DNA from: Rhipicephalus microplus
Lineage: Eukaryota > Arthropoda > Arachnida > Ixodida > Ixodidae
DNA: 64,000 nucleotides
NCBI RefSeq assembly: GCF_043290135.1
Contig: NW_027464588.1
Span: 1,499,501 to 1,563,500 of the forward strand
Direction of reading: 5' to 3'
The notes beneath the pieces were generated by a model that had not been told where the DNA came from, did not search any database, and was given only the letters and a program-made list of their open reading frames with translations. A program made the translations under genes and the position numbers. Positions 10,220 to 21,505 of this stretch are shown in pieces. Within the stretch, counting starts at the first letter, position 1. Every line of letters begins with the position of its first letter.

Positions 10220-11836
10220 ATCTGGACGAATGTCGTCAAAATGTAAAGTAAAAATGCGATTCAAGGAAATGTGTCATAAGCTAGAGTAAAACAGTTAGCA
10301 CCGTAGGTTAGCAAAAGCGACGAAAATAAGCTCAGCATGTTTTTTTTTCTTCTTCTGCCAACGCACGTAAAGTCAACATGCCCTTCCGAGTCATTGAGAC
10401 AGGAAGTGGAACGTGGCAAAAGCAACTCGGCTTGTTTACTCAGACCCATTTAAAGTGTGCAACGGTCGATGACCCATTCCTGATGAAAAACTCGCAAGCA
10501 CTGATAGAATGTTTCAAACAGTCAAATAAACTAATGTGTTCGGTTTTTCAATTGACATAAGGACCTATACTACTGTTTGTCTAACGATGAGGTATTAAAA
10601 TGCATAGGGGATAACATAGATACCTTCGCATATTGAACTTCCAATTAAGAACTGGTATGAGTGCGCGAAATTTCCACGACCTTGATTTGCTATACCTTAC
10701 CTCTACGTTCGTTGAATGGAATGATTGCCTTTATCTGTACAGAAAAAGTGTTCCAGTTGGCTCGTGCACAGCACTTCTATTCAGTGACCTACTGTTAGCC
10801 AAAGTGAGCAATAAACTGCAGAAAACGTTAGAGGGAACGCAAAATATTCAGATACGTTGATTATTTATTGGTTGTTCTAAAGTGTAACCGGTCAATGTTC
10901 CCCTCGATTGCGGCTCAAACGATAGGCGTGTTTGAAGATTGTTTGAAAGCTTTTTGTGTTGACATAGGAAATGCTCGAGAAAGACACGTTACGCTTTTTG
11001 GATATAAGACTGTTTATTAGCACACAGCACATTTGTTGCTGTTACGAGCCGCGTGCGCAGAAAACTTCGCTTCCTTTTCCTTCGCTCACAGCAAGCTAGT
11101 TAAGTGAGCCGTTGCATAGACCTACCTTGAGAATGCATTGAACAGGTCGTGTTCTCACAACATCTCTGCGAGCTTCAAAGCTCAAGTGTACCGGCTTAAG
11201 GCTTCGGGTTTTCCTGAGGCGTTTATTGCATCTGTCTCTGAGTGTATCCTGCGGACCAATAGGGCAGAGAAGAGGCAGGGATAGGATTCCAGCAACACGG
11301 ATACAGAGCGTGAAAGGATAGCTGTTGTTCCGTACAAACACCAGATATCACACAGGCTCAAGAAAATCGAAAAAAATGTGCGGGTGTTCATATGCTGTTC
11401 TCTGCACTGTTCAAATTAATCAGTTTCACCAAATCTACAAACCTCCTGAAAAAGCAGTCATCAACTGAGTGTAAAGTTAAGCATAGGAGCAGGTATGTGT
11501 CATGTCCCCGGGAAGTTGTCTATAGGACGCCCCTTTCCTGTGGTGCTTATTATGACAAAACGACCGGAAGGTGTCTGAACGATCGACTGAGGGAACACGA
11601 TAGCAATGTTAGAAGCGGGAAAGATGGTTTTCTTGCTCAGCATTGTACTGAGTGCAACTGTATGCCCCTTTTCTAGGACACAGTGACGCTGTATAAGCTC
11701 AGGGATGGGCGCACCCGAGTTATCGCCGAGGCCGCACAGATTGCACGCGAACAGGTGTCATGCATTAGCAAGCCCTTCCTGTCTTTGTCCGAAATGGAAC
11801 TAAGGTTCCCCGAAGGTATCGGTGCGCGCTATTAGT
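10220..11836 (+). pseudogene. Penelope-like element, plus-strand copy (RT and GIY-YIG)
   Basis: Starts with sequence parallel to the minus copy (ctggacgaatgtcgtc), then MPFRVIETGSGTWQKQ and related RT blocks, with several stops and frameshifts. The RT catalytic motif reads R-Y-V-D-Y-L-L-V at 10850-10873, missing one Asp of the expected YVDD, so it is inactive. Downstream, 11460-11830 encodes CPREVVYRTPLSCGAYYDKT then GRCLNDRLREH, a GIY-YIG endonuclease domain, with an in-frame stop after CNCMPLF. Penelope elements combine exactly these two domains. The copy ends near 11836, where the minus-strand copy begins tail to tail. Confidence 0.85.
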
Positions 11837-11844
11837 CATAGGAC

Positions 11845-14035
11845 GATGATGATAGTTATAGCGCGAGAACAAAACGACGACACAGAGACAAGAAGGACAC
11901 GAAGGACACGAGCGCTAACTTCCAACAGGGGTTATTGCGCAGAGTGCGAAAATATATAGAGGAGACAATAACCATGTGACAAAAACTATATGGCACAAAG
12001 AGCAATACATGAGTAAGGGAAAAAACAAAAACAAAAGCACATAAAAATGCAAAGAAAAGTCTATTGGGGAACGAAACAGAGAAGTAAAGATAATATAACT
12101 ACTTGCGCGCACCAAAACCTTCGAGAAACCTTACAGAGACACGGAGGGCTTGCTAATGCATGGCACATGTTCGCGTGCCATCTGCGCGGCCTCGACGATG
12201 ACTCGGGTGCGCTCATCCTTGTGCTTGTACAGCGTCGCTGTGTCCTTGAAAAGGGACACGCAGTTACACTCAGTGCAGTGCTGAGCAAAAAAACCATCTT
12301 TCCCGTTTCAAACATTGTTAGCGTGTTCCCTCAGTCGATCGTTCAGACACCTTCCGGTCGTTCGGACATAACAAGCACCGCATGAAAGGGGGGTCCTATA
12401 GACAACTTCCCGGGAGCATGCCGCATACCTATTTTTATGCTGAACTCTGCATTCCGCTGATGACTGCGTTTTCAGGGGGTTTGTAGATTTGTTGAGGCTG
12501 AATAATTTGAGCGGTGCGAGAACAGGACACGAACTTCAACTCGTTTTCCCATTTTCTTGAGCCTGTGCAATATCTGATGCTTGTATGAAATCACGGCTAT
12601 CCTTTTACACTCTGTATCCATGTTGCTCAGATTCTGTCACTGCCTCTGCTCTGCCTTATTAGTCCACAGGACAGTCTCAGCAACGGAAGCGATAAACGCC
12701 TCAGGGAAACCCAAAGCCTTAAGCCGGAAAACTTGAGCTTTGAAGCTCGGAGAGATGTTGTGGACGCACGACCTATTTAAGGCGTTCTCAAGATAGGTTA
12801 ATGCTATGCCTCGCTTAACTAACTTGCTGTGAGCGGAAGAAAAAGGAAGTAGAGGTTTCCGCGCACGTGGTTCATAACACCAATAGATGTGCTGTGAGCT
12901 AAAAACCAGTTTTAAATCCAAAAAGCGTAACTTGTCATTCTCGGGCATTTCATGTGTCAACACTAGAGGCTTTAAACAATCTTCGAACACACCTATAGTT
13001 TGAGTCACAAACGAATGGAACATAGAAGGGTTACATCACGTATTTGAATACTTAGACGACATGCGAGCCCTCTAAATTTTCTGCAGTTTATTGCCCATTT
13101 TTTGGCAATAGAAGATCACTGAGTAGAGGTGCTATGCATGAGCCGATTGAAACACCTTTTTTTTCTGCAGATAAATGCAATCATTCCATTGAACGAAAGT
13201 AGAGGTAAGGTACAGCAAAACCAGGTCAAGAAAATCTCGTGCACTGGTGCCAGTTTTTCTTGGAAGTTCCATTCCCCGAAGACTTCTATGTTATCCCTTA
13301 TACATTCTAATACCTCATCGTGAGGCAGTGAGTAGTATAGGTCCTTTATGTCAATTGAAATACCGAAAACAATAGATTGATGTGACTGTTTGAAAAACTC
13401 TGTCAGTGCCTGCAAGTTTCTTATCAGACACGGGTCATCAATCTTTAGACACTTTAGATCTGTCTGAATAAACAAGCCGTGTTGCTTTTGCCACGTTCCA
13501 CTTTCTGTCACAATAACACGGAAGGGCATGTCGACTTTATGTGTTTTGGCAGAAAAAAACATGCTGAGCGCATTTTCGTCACTTTTGCTAATATGGTGTG
13601 CTGACTGTTTCAACTCTAGCTTACGACACATTTTCTTGGCTTGCGTTTTTACTATATCTAGACGAATGTCGGTACAACATTTGAAAACAGAGCCAATAGC
13701 TGTGACCGCCTTTCCAAGGTACAAGGAATTTCGAAGAACTGCGAAACCACCCTCCTTATCTGATGGCACGACACAAAGTTCATTGTCTCTCAGAAACTTG
13801 GTCGTCTTCTGTTCAGTAAAAGAGCGAGGGATTGTGGGATACACCGTCGACTGCCGGCTTCCGGTTCGAAAAGAGTAGACGATAGTGAACCGCTCCATCG
13901 CAAGCCTCAGGTTATTCGCGATTTGCGTGCGCGGACGACCGTTCATCTTCGTCTTGATAAACCATCGTTGGTTGTTCAGTCGTTGGCTGCTCCAACTCGA
14001 GCGTGAAATGCTAACGCTGGTACCGATTTTCATTG
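11845..14035 (-). pseudogene. Penelope-like element, minus-strand copy
   Basis: The longest preserved piece is 13116-14033 (305 codons). It contains the N-terminal region, SIDIKDLYYSLPHDEVLECI (RT core) and MPFRVIVTESGTWQKQ. The thumb lies at 12637-13023 (TIGVFEDCL; NDKLRFLDLKL). Between them, near 13040-13070, the expected F-R-Y-V-D-D is eroded to F-K-Y-V-M followed by a stop. The GIY-YIG region is at 12110-12440 and the 3' tail at 11845-12040 ends ctcgcgctataactatc. The 5' end lies near 14035. It is degraded but nearly full length, and roughly 80% identical by eye to the plus copy over the sampled thumb region. Confidence 0.85.
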
Positions 14036-14055
14036 AATAAAGAAGGAAAAATGAG

Positions 14056-14238
14056 GTGGGCCGCGGCTACGAAGAGTGCCACAGCGACAGGTGTACCTTT
14101 TGGATACCGAATTTTGAAGCCAGAGTGTGCGAAGACCATTTTATCCCAAATACGTGTGTATTTCGCACTAATAAAAAGATTAAACACAAATTTGCTCTAA
14201 TATTATATCGAGAAATAAATTGTCGCACCAACGCCTAG
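14056..14238 (+). pseudogene. Possible THAP zinc-finger fragment
   Basis: An open frame contains FWIPNFEARVCEDHFIPNTC. W-x-P followed by V-C-E-x-H-F is the pattern of the second half of a THAP (C2CH) domain. The N-terminal C-x2-4-C half is not convincingly visible upstream, there is no in-frame ATG at its head, and no transposase follows. It may be a P-element or THAP-gene remnant; chance similarity is possible. Confidence 0.35.
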
Positions 14239-14533
14239 CAAATATATTATGGGAACGCGCGGGCGAAATCTACCTGCCCTACGAGATAAGCGCCGGCCAT
14301 TGCACTATAAATAGGACGAAAAATGAGAGTGCTTATCTTAATTAAAAGCAAGTTTACACGAAGTGCTGGACGAGTCTATTGGCGTTTATCTAGGTCACAC
14401 TGTGCGCCAGGTCAGCACACAAAGGATGTAGTGCGTTAAACAAGCTCAGCATTACGATTTTTTGGCGCCGTCTATGTCTGACTATATCGTTCATGTGCCA
14501 CCGTGCCGCACAGCTTGATCAAGATCAGCGTTT

Positions 14534-14777
14534 TGATTGATTGATATGTGAGGCTTAACGTCCCAAACCCACAATATGATTATGAGAGACGCCATAGTGG
14601 AGGGATCCGGCGATTTCGACCACCTGGGGTTTTTTAACGTGCACCCAAATTTGAGCACACGGGCCTACAACATTTCCGCCTCCATCGGAAATGCAGCCGC
14701 CGCAGCCCGCATTTGATCCCGCGACCTGCGGGCCAGCAGCCGAGTGCCTTAGCCACTAGACCACCGCGGCGGGGCAT
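14534..14777 (-). mobile_element. Ruka-type SINE, full length
   Basis: Same family as 7234-7521: minus-strand head tgccccgccgcggtgg, box A-like TGGCTAAGGCACTCGG, box B-like GGTCGCGGGATCAAAT, and a short (AATC)n tail. The TSD ATCAGCGTTT occurs at 14524-14533 and 14778-14787. Confidence 0.9.
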
Positions 14778-14787
14778 ATCAGCGTTT

Positions 14788-15244
14788 AAATAAACATCTG
14801 GCTTCGACTAAAAAAATGCATCTTATAGAGCGCTGAAGGCTAGAAAAAAGAAAGATATCTCAACGCACTCAATAAGTGCGGCGCTGCATGCCGGTCAACC
14901 GAGGATGTCGGCCGAAGCAGCGATCCCGAAGTGCACTCTTAGCACACTGCTACAGTCATCCCCATCCCCTGATATCTTTAAAACGATGATTTTTTATCTG
15001 CAGTAACAGATCATACAATGAAAACTGTCTTCTGTATCGACCGATCTGCTAGCCAAACTGACAGTATACCCCTAAGCAGCATAAAGCATTGCCGATTATT
15101 TTAGTGCGATAAAAAAGTTTCTTTACCGTTCTTGGCTTTCGTAGCGAGTCATCATCGCAGTCATGGTTAGCAAAAAAAAACTCCTTCTAAAGCACTGACA
15201 TTGCAAGGAGAGGTGTTTTTTTCACCGGAGCGGTACAAAGATGC
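14788..15244. other. No recognisable gene
   Basis: Unassigned sequence between the SINE and the dispersed-repeat fragment. No motif or terminal repeat was recognised. Confidence 0.5.
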
Positions 15245-15475
15245 GCGCGTGCTGCTGGTAACCCGTGTGGTGCGTCGAACCGGAAGCCGTCGTATCGCAC
15301 AGTTCCCTGCGATTTCCCATATTACCGGTCATCTATTGGTTCGCTCCTTCGCCTCCGCTGCATGCTCGAGGCCCTCTAACGCAGTGCCTCCAGAATACCA
15401 TTCGCCATTTTCGTGTGCAGATCATCCAATAAACGTTTTGTTCAATCTCTTCGGACGCAAGATTCGATATTCGCA
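15245..15475 (+). repeat. 3' part of the GTCT-bearing repeat family
   Basis: Shares the order 'tccgctgcatgctcgaggc ... cagtgcctccag ... ccaataaacgttttgttca' with 1040-1170 and with the reverse complement of 38405-38520. The long frame over it (15201-15701) merely joins this repeat to the adjacent Penelope tail. Confidence 0.7.
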
Positions 15476-15489
15476 GATTAACATGCAGA

Positions 15490-15800
15490 TACGGGGCCAA
15501 TTTTTTATTTTTCGTTTTCTTATAGATTTTTCGTCTTTTTCTTTGCTTTTCTTTTATCTTTGCTCATGCATTGCTCTTTGTGTCACGTGGTTTATTGTCT
15601 CCTCTATAAATTTTCGCGTTCTGCGCAATAAACTCACTTGGGAAGTTAGCGCTCGTGTCGTTCTTGTCTCTTGGTCGTCGTTCTGTTCTCGCGCTATATG
15701 ATTGATTGATATGTGGGGTTTAACGTCCCAAAACCACTATATGATTATGAAAGACGCCGTAGTAGGGGGCTCCGGAAATGTGTTCTCGCGCTATAATTAT
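15490..15800 (+). mobile_element. Penelope-like 3' tail, plus strand, split by a SINE
   Basis: Contains gctcatgcattgctctttgt, gtcacgtggtttattgtctc, gcgcaataaactcac and tgttctcgcgctata, the shared Penelope 3' tail. A truncated SINE sits at 15699-15780, after which the terminal tgttctcgcgctata recurs as a target duplication. Confidence 0.8.
15699..15780 (-). mobile_element. 5'-truncated Ruka-type SINE with 15 bp TSD
   Basis: Only the 3' 82 bp of the SINE is present, from the tail at 15699 to ctccggaaatg at 15780. The 15 bp sequence TGTTCTCGCGCTATA flanks it at 15684-15698 and 15781-15795. The clean TSD around a truncated copy shows an abortive target-primed insertion into an existing Penelope tail, which orders the two events. 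Confidence 0.93.
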
Positions 15801-15944
15801 CATCATTTCAAGTGAAGTAACATATTCTTGACTGCTTTTTAGATCATCGACGTTTTTCGAAACAATTTTAAGGACACCCGTGAAGCCGTGTGGACGAAAT
15901 TATTTTTTCAATAAACACTGCGTACTTACATTTATTCGGCGATT

Positions 15945-16439
15945 TTGTCTGTGATATTCTCACAGTCACTTCGCACTGGTCATTTACCATCCGATTGTAA
16001 GATGGGGAAGGTCAGTTCGGTCTTCAAATCAGGTAATAAAGACAACCTCCTAAACTATCGCACATCTCTTTTAACGAGCGCACCCTGTAAAATCGTGGAA
16101 CCAGCCATCTACTCCCAAGCCATTCATTTTCTTGACAGCAATAACTTCTTACATTCCGCACTACGTGAGTTTAAGGTTACTTTTGTGAAACCCAAAAAAC
16201 CCTATTTTTTCAATAGTACGCACTAACTAGCAAACTGACACAATATTTCTGCATTGTTCGAAAGCGTTTGACAGTGTACCTCACAAGCGGCTGCTATTGA
16301 AACTTAGATCTTCAAACGTACACCGAGACATAATGACTTGGATTGAGTAATTTCTAAAAAAACACTCCAAGTTTGTCTCCACCGATGAAGAGCTCTTTAT
16401 TCTCCATCGTCTAAAATCAGGCGCACCCCAAGGCTCCGT
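15945..16439 (+). pseudogene. CR1/Jockey-like reverse transcriptase, part 1
   Basis: Reads SQSLRTGHLPSDCKMGKVSS, then VFKSGNKDNLLNYRTSLLTS, the conserved N-terminal RT blocks. After a frame change it reads KAFDSVPHKRLLLKL (catalytic Asp block A), an in-frame TGA-equivalent stop in MTWIE*FLKKHS, and LKSGAPQGSV (block B). The reading stops inside GSV, where an LTR element has inserted. It resumes at 18890 and again at about 20755. Confidence 0.85.
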
Positions 16440-17169
16440 TGTTATGCCTGCGAGTCCACAGCGAACGTCCGTGCCTCTGAAAAAGGCAATCTGTGTCAAG
16501 GCCAGCCCGCCTGACGCGAACAGCTCAACGTCGTCATCACGCCACGGCGCCTTTCTGGCGCGCGCGTGCAGTGAGTTATCTCAGCCGCAAGCCCGTTGAG
16601 TAAACAACCGGCGTCTTCCTTTCTTGCGGCAGACGCGATGCGCGGCGACGTCACTCGTCCTTGGGTGCAGCCACCTGCAGCGCAGCCTCTCCAGATTCGA
16701 TGAGAAAGAAGGACGCGGCCCAGCGGCGACCTCATTGGAGGATTCTGACCTCGCGACCAGCGACGCTTCGGGTTGGACATTTGGGTTGGACCCGGGGCAT
16801 ATAAAAGAAGCCCTGCGGCGCGTCGAGAGAGAACCCTTTGACAGAGACCCATTTGAGAGTAGAGCTATGTGTTAGAGAAAAAAACTCGGCTCTTCGCGTC
16901 TCTGTCGGCCCCAGTGCCGAATTTGTAACGCCTCTGTATATATGCTGTACATAAACCTTGTTTAACTCCGCTCGTCTATCAGCTCTGCGCAGAAGCAGTC
17001 GCGAGCTGAGAAACCTACGCTATTAAACGGCTGGTGACCTTCCCGGCGGAGTTTGAAGCAGCGGCGCCTTCGGGACCATGTTGGCGTCGACGTCTTTCGT
17101 AAACAGTGGTTGCAGCGGCGAGATTTCGAGGCGCCCTTCGTAACGTCGTCGGAGGTGCGCGTCGTAACA
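16440..17169 (+). repeat. 5' LTR
   Basis: TG...CA ends; TATAAAAG at 16800-16807; a tgtacataaacc polyadenylation-like region near 16950. It lacks a ~15 bp segment (ccgtcgtctcgt) present in the 3' LTR. The LTRs otherwise differ at scattered sites, indicating an old insertion. Confidence 0.9.
16800..16807 (+). promoter_or_regulatory. TATA box of the 5' LTR
   Basis: TATAAAAG in a GC-rich context, at the same place in both LTRs (18507-18514 in the 3' LTR); presumed LTR pol II promoter. Confidence 0.7.
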
Positions 17170-17474
17170 GTGGTTGGCAGCTGCGGGATCGGCCGGCGTC
17201 AGCGACATCGATGCGGTGAGTGCCTGATGTTTTCCCCTCAGTTCACCAGACTACTCTAGCTCAGGTTATAGTAGTCTAGAGAAGGGCTGTGTGAAGCATT
17301 GAAGTGAGCTTTGATCGTTTCAAGCAAAGTCAAAGTGCTTTGTAACCAAAGTTAATGCGGAGGGGGTAAACACAGGTGTGTGAAAAATTGCTTGCGCGTC
17401 TTGCTAGTTGAGTTATAGTGGGTACGGCAAGTAAATTGTTAACAGGGGCAAACAGCAAGAGGCTAGTGTGAACT

Positions 17475-17552
17475 ATGGAGAACCTTAAGGTGAAGGAACT
17501 CATCGAAATTTGTGAGGAACTCGGCATCACTTTGGGCCGTGCGTTTAGTTAG
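17475..17552 (+). pseudogene. Truncated gag start (SAP-like helix)
   Basis: The ATG at 17475 opens MENLKVKELIEICEELGITL, then GRAFS and a TAG stop. An amphipathic L-K-x-x-E-L-I-E-I-C-E-E-L-G-I helix at the gag N-terminus is common in arthropod gypsy-type elements. The remainder of gag and all of pol are missing or scrambled, so any mobility would need proteins from a full-length relative. Confidence 0.55.
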
Positions 17553-18146
17553 TACCTTTTCCACCTTTCGGTTTCTCGCTGGCGATTCGGGGCAAAACTT
17601 TGACCTCATTACGACCTGGGCTGTGCGCTCTCGTCCAGAGTGAGCTCAAGGAGCCAGCTTTATGTTCTATTCCAATTCGTTACGTTGTTGTACGTGAAAA
17701 AAAATTTGAGTTGTCATTTTAAGAGTCTTGTGTCCCACATGTGCCTCTTGATTTAGAGGGAACGAAATTCCGATAGACGCGTAGCTAGATATATGTTGTA
17801 CTATACTTTGTCTGGTGTTCTGTCGGGTGAGCGAGGGCACTTGCTTGTGTCGTGTGTTGTCTGTTGTCGAACCGTTCTTCGCAAGTTGCAGAACCATCGA
17901 CAAGTGCTGAAACCAAAGATCGTGAGAAGAGACGAGCGAAGCGGGTCGGCAAGTTGTGGCGACAAGCCAGTGGAGCTTGGATCTGTCCTCAAGATTGGGA
18001 TGTGTTCCCGGAACAGAGTCTGGAGCCGCATTCTCCCTATGGCCCTGGCGGCAAACCTGGAAGGACCTGGCGAACGAGCGCGCCTGACATCCGAGCCCCG
18101 TGGAAGCAGCTCGTCTTTCCGGCGCATTGTCTGGCGGCGGGGGTGC

Positions 18147-18889
18147 TGTTATGCCTGCGAGTCCACAGCGAACGTCCGTGCCTCTGAAAAAGGCAATCTG
18201 TGTCAAGGCCAGCCCGCCTGACGCGAACAGCTCAACGGCGTCATCACGCCACGGTGCCTTTCTGGCGCGCACGTGCAGTGAGTCATCTCAGCCGCGAGCC
18301 CGTCGAGTAAACAACCGGCGTCTTCCTGTCTGGCGGCTGACGCAATGCGCAGCGACGTCACTCGTCCTTGGGTGCAGCCACCTGCAGCGCAGCTTCTCCA
18401 GATTCGATGAGAAAGAAGGACGCGGCCCAGCGGCGACCTCATTGGAGGATTCTGACCTCGCGACCAGCGGCGCTTCTGGTTAGACATTTGGGTTGGACCC
18501 GGGGCATATAAAAGAAGCCCTGCGGCGCGTCGAGAGAGACCCCTTTGACAGAGACCCATTTGAGAGTAGAGCTATGTGTTAGAGAGAAGAGCTCGGCTCT
18601 TCGCGTCTCTGTCGGCCCCAGTGCCAAATTTGTAACGCCTCTGTATATATGCTGTACATAAACCTTGTTTAACTCACCGTCGTCTCGTCCGCTCGTCTAT
18701 CAGCTCTGCACAGAAGCAGTCGCGAGCTGAGAAGCCTACGCTACCAGACGACTGGTGACCTTCCCGGCGGAGTTCGAAGCAGTGGCGCCTTCGGGACCGT
18801 GTTGGCGTCACCGTCTTTCGTAAACAGTGGTTGCAGCGGTGAGATTCGTAGCGCCCTTCGTAACGTCGTCGGAGGCGCGCTTCGTAACA
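18147..18889 (+). repeat. 3' LTR
   Basis: Direct copy of 16440-17169, preceded by a short G-rich tract (ggcggcgggggtgc) that may be the polypurine tract. The last bases are AACA, followed by the TSD CCGT. Confidence 0.9.
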
Positions 18890-18955
18890 CCGTTCTCGGG
18901 CTGCTTCTTTTCCTAATTTCCATCAACGACCTGGCTTCGCACATCTGCTGTTTTG
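18890..18955 (+). pseudogene. CR1/Jockey-like reverse transcriptase, part 2
   Basis: Continues the broken RT: after GAPQGSV it reads LGLLLFLISINDLASHI, the standard block after P-Q-G-S. It is then cut by an antisense element. The F-A-D-D catalytic block that should follow is not found in either flank, so it was lost at the second insertion. Confidence 0.85.
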
Positions 18956-20755
18956 TTCTGTTCTGTTCTGTTTTGCTGTAAAGTGGTTGAGGTCTATTGT
19001 CCTCGGCTACACCATATCGAGAAGTTCTGCAGAGAAAAAAAAAGAATAATACTGAGCGGTACCCAAAAATGAACAATAAGAAAAAATATAATGACACACT
19101 AAAACTAGTTGAAATATCATGCCAAAGCATTATTTGCTTGCAGCAGTTCACACTGTCATAAACTGTTCACACAATCACCTTCCTTTTCTACGATCAGTAT
19201 ATGCACTAACACATTTGATACATATCCATCCCTGGCTGTCTATCAAAGGCGCTAGTCCAATCCGGTCTCCACTAAAAAGTCTGTCAGGAAGATCTTCGCC
19301 TTTTTCTGAAGATGCATCTCGGGCCATGGTCCAAGTAATTTTCTTAATGTGACGGGCCATCTGTCCAAACTTGATAAATTGTTCCTTAATTTTCTCTTTC
19401 ATTCACGTATTTAACGCACTCCAAAAGAATATGGCGAACATTTTCTACTGCAAGACCTCAATGGCATTCCGGGGCGTTGGATCGATGTATTTTGTGCAGG
19501 AAGCTGTTTGTGTATGCTACTTCCAATCGAAGCCTGTGGATATCTGTAAGTGTCGTGTGAGATCTGTGGCTATGAAAAATTTTCTGTGTGAATTCACCTC
19601 CTAAAGTACTGATTTCTTTGATTTAGGGCTATCAAACCACTTTTCATCGAAGATTGGTTAGCTCCTTGCGTTATAAAATGTCGAATATCTGCCCCCGACA
19701 CAGGGATTACCCTATCCCGTCCTTCGTTCAACGCTTTCTTGGCGAGGCTGTCAACCTCTTCATTTTCTTTTATTTTAATGTGACTGTGTATCCATTGAAA
19801 TACGATGTTGTGACACTGCGCTGAGGCATATTCCACAGTTTCTGCAATACATTGTGCTATTTCACCATTTTTTGTAAAGTGATCTCGCATTTTCAATTAG
19901 CTTAAAGGCAGGTTTGATATCCATGCATATCACACACTTTCGTGGCTCATAATTCTCGCAGATAAGCTTAACTGCTTCAAAGATAGCCACCAATTCTGCT
20001 GTCGTCGATGAAGATATGTGCGATAATTTGTACATTCTCTTTTTCTGAGTTTTTGGTATAGAAACTGCACAGGCTGACGCTTCGTCAGTGCATGATCCAT
20101 ATGAATTTATCTTCGTTTTTTCATAATGCATTATATGAAAATGATGAAGTACCATCTGTGCCGCTACTAGAGGCGCAATGCCTGCTTTATTCCGTATGTC
20201 ATCTATTTCACAGTTAACGTTGAGAAGCAGCAGCGTCCAAGGTAGTTTTGAAGGTTTCCATCGTCTAAATTCTGGTGCTACTGCTTGGAATGATGATACA
20301 CTATCCTGTAGTCGTTTTGCCGTCCCTTGTGTTAGTGCACCAGATAAAGGATGACTTTCATGTGGCGCGAAAATTCTAAATAACTTTCTGGATGTTTCTT
20401 TAGGTCGGAGTACTGGTAAAGGGGGTTGTCGAGCCTCTGCATACACTAAAGCGCTGGAAGTTGACCGTGGAAACCCCAGACATACCCTCAAGCTCCTTGC
20501 CAATAACAAGTGAAGTCTCCTTTCGGGGGAGGCTGGAAGTCCGTGCAGCAGAGGCAGTGAGTAACTTACGATGGGGCGTATCGACGCAACAAGTAGGGCC
20601 AATAGTGACTCTGTAGTGCCGCTCCATTTAGCCCCACAGAGATGCCGGAGGATTGGAATGGCTTGATTGTTTTTTGTTCAAGGAATCGGACATGAGGCGA
20701 CCATGTTAGTCTCCAGTCCAACATCACACCCAAGAGTCTATGAGTTTTTACCATT
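18955..20755 (-). pseudogene. Antisense non-LTR element: RT thumb and RNase H
   Basis: On the minus strand it begins near 20755 with THRLLGVMLDWRLTWSPHV (post-RT region). It continues through 20602-19862 with the connection and RNase H (SSTTAELVAIFEAVKLICEN; ICMDIKPAFKLIEN) and ends at 19896-19594 with VFQWIHSHIKIKENEEVDSL. These match the E, D and final D/H blocks of I- or Jockey-group RNase H; the first D-G-S block reads Y-G-S and is probably inactive. The 3' end has a short tandem tail, (GAACA)n on the minus strand, at 18955-18980. It is 5'-truncated before the RT core. Confidence 0.8.
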
Positions 20756-21505
20756 TGAATCAATCTGCTCTCCGAGATAACGTAACTGATGTACAAAAAT
20801 GGTGTGACCTCTGGCTTAAGAAACTTAATCCTAATAAATGCATAATCGACCACCGCTTCAGCAGCTGTCTGTTCCTTTGTAACAATGCTAGCGTCACCTC
20901 GTACCCATGCAGTCATACAAGTATCTCGGTGCGACCCCGTGCAATGATTTGAAGTGGCATGCGCATACTACCAGCATTGTACCATTTGAGGACAAATTTC
21001 TGGGTTTTCTGAAATGTCACCTGCGGCACACCCTAAAAAATGTCGAAGTGCAGGCACACCTACAAGTTCCTAATCCACTCTAAACTAGAAAATACGCATA
21101 GGTAGTCTCGAGCCCTCACCAAAATTATAAATCAACTTACGCGAGTCAGTTCAAATCGGTGCCATAAGGTTCAGTCATTCATGTTCGTATAACGCCCGTA
21201 GCTCAAAGAAGAATCAGCGCTTTTGAACCTTGGCATCCACCGTTGCATTCCCAGTTCGTACTTTGTTCATACGTTTTGTCACAGCCCGCTTCGTTACCGC
21301 TACTTTGTTCCACCGGCCCGCATATCCCACCACGCGTGTCACCCGCTTCAAGTTACCCGGCCACGGAATAAAACGACCCCTCTCTATGTCCTTTTTCATA
21401 CGGACTGTGAAAGATTGGAAGGACTTTACAGATGAAGTCGTCACCACTGCATCTCCTTCAACACTTTTGGATCAATTGTGTTCTCAATTTGCAAAATGAA
21501 AACTT
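20755..21505 (+). pseudogene. CR1/Jockey-like reverse transcriptase, part 3 (C-terminus)
   Basis: Reads NQSALRDNVTDVQKWCDLWL then KKLNPNKC, the thumb block following F-A-D-D in this RT family. Later blocks include Y-K-Y-L-G, ...FLIHSKLEYA.. and S-R/Q-x-R-I-S-A-F-E-P at 21200-21240, then ...NDPSLCPFSYGL.. and a C-terminal L-D-Q-L-C-S-Q-F near 21480. There are several frame changes. It is the continuation of 15945-16439 and 18890-18955 on the same strand. Confidence 0.75.

Larger units (their letters stand above)
16436..18893 (+). mobile_element. Non-autonomous LTR retrotransposon with TSD CCGT
   Basis: A 2450 bp element bounded by two LTRs (730 and 743 bp) that start TGTTATGCCTG and end CGTAACA. 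The TSD CCGT is at 16436-16439 and 18890-18893. The internal region is only 977 bp. It carries a primer-binding-site-like stretch just inside the 5' LTR (TGGTTGGCAGC), a gag start and no pol. It interrupts a non-LTR RT exactly between GAPQGSV and LGLLLF, so the host frame confirms the ends. Confidence 0.92.

Noticed and set aside
15201..15701. 166-codon open frame
   Set aside because: Spans the join of two unrelated repeats (GTCT-family 3' part and Penelope tail); chance.
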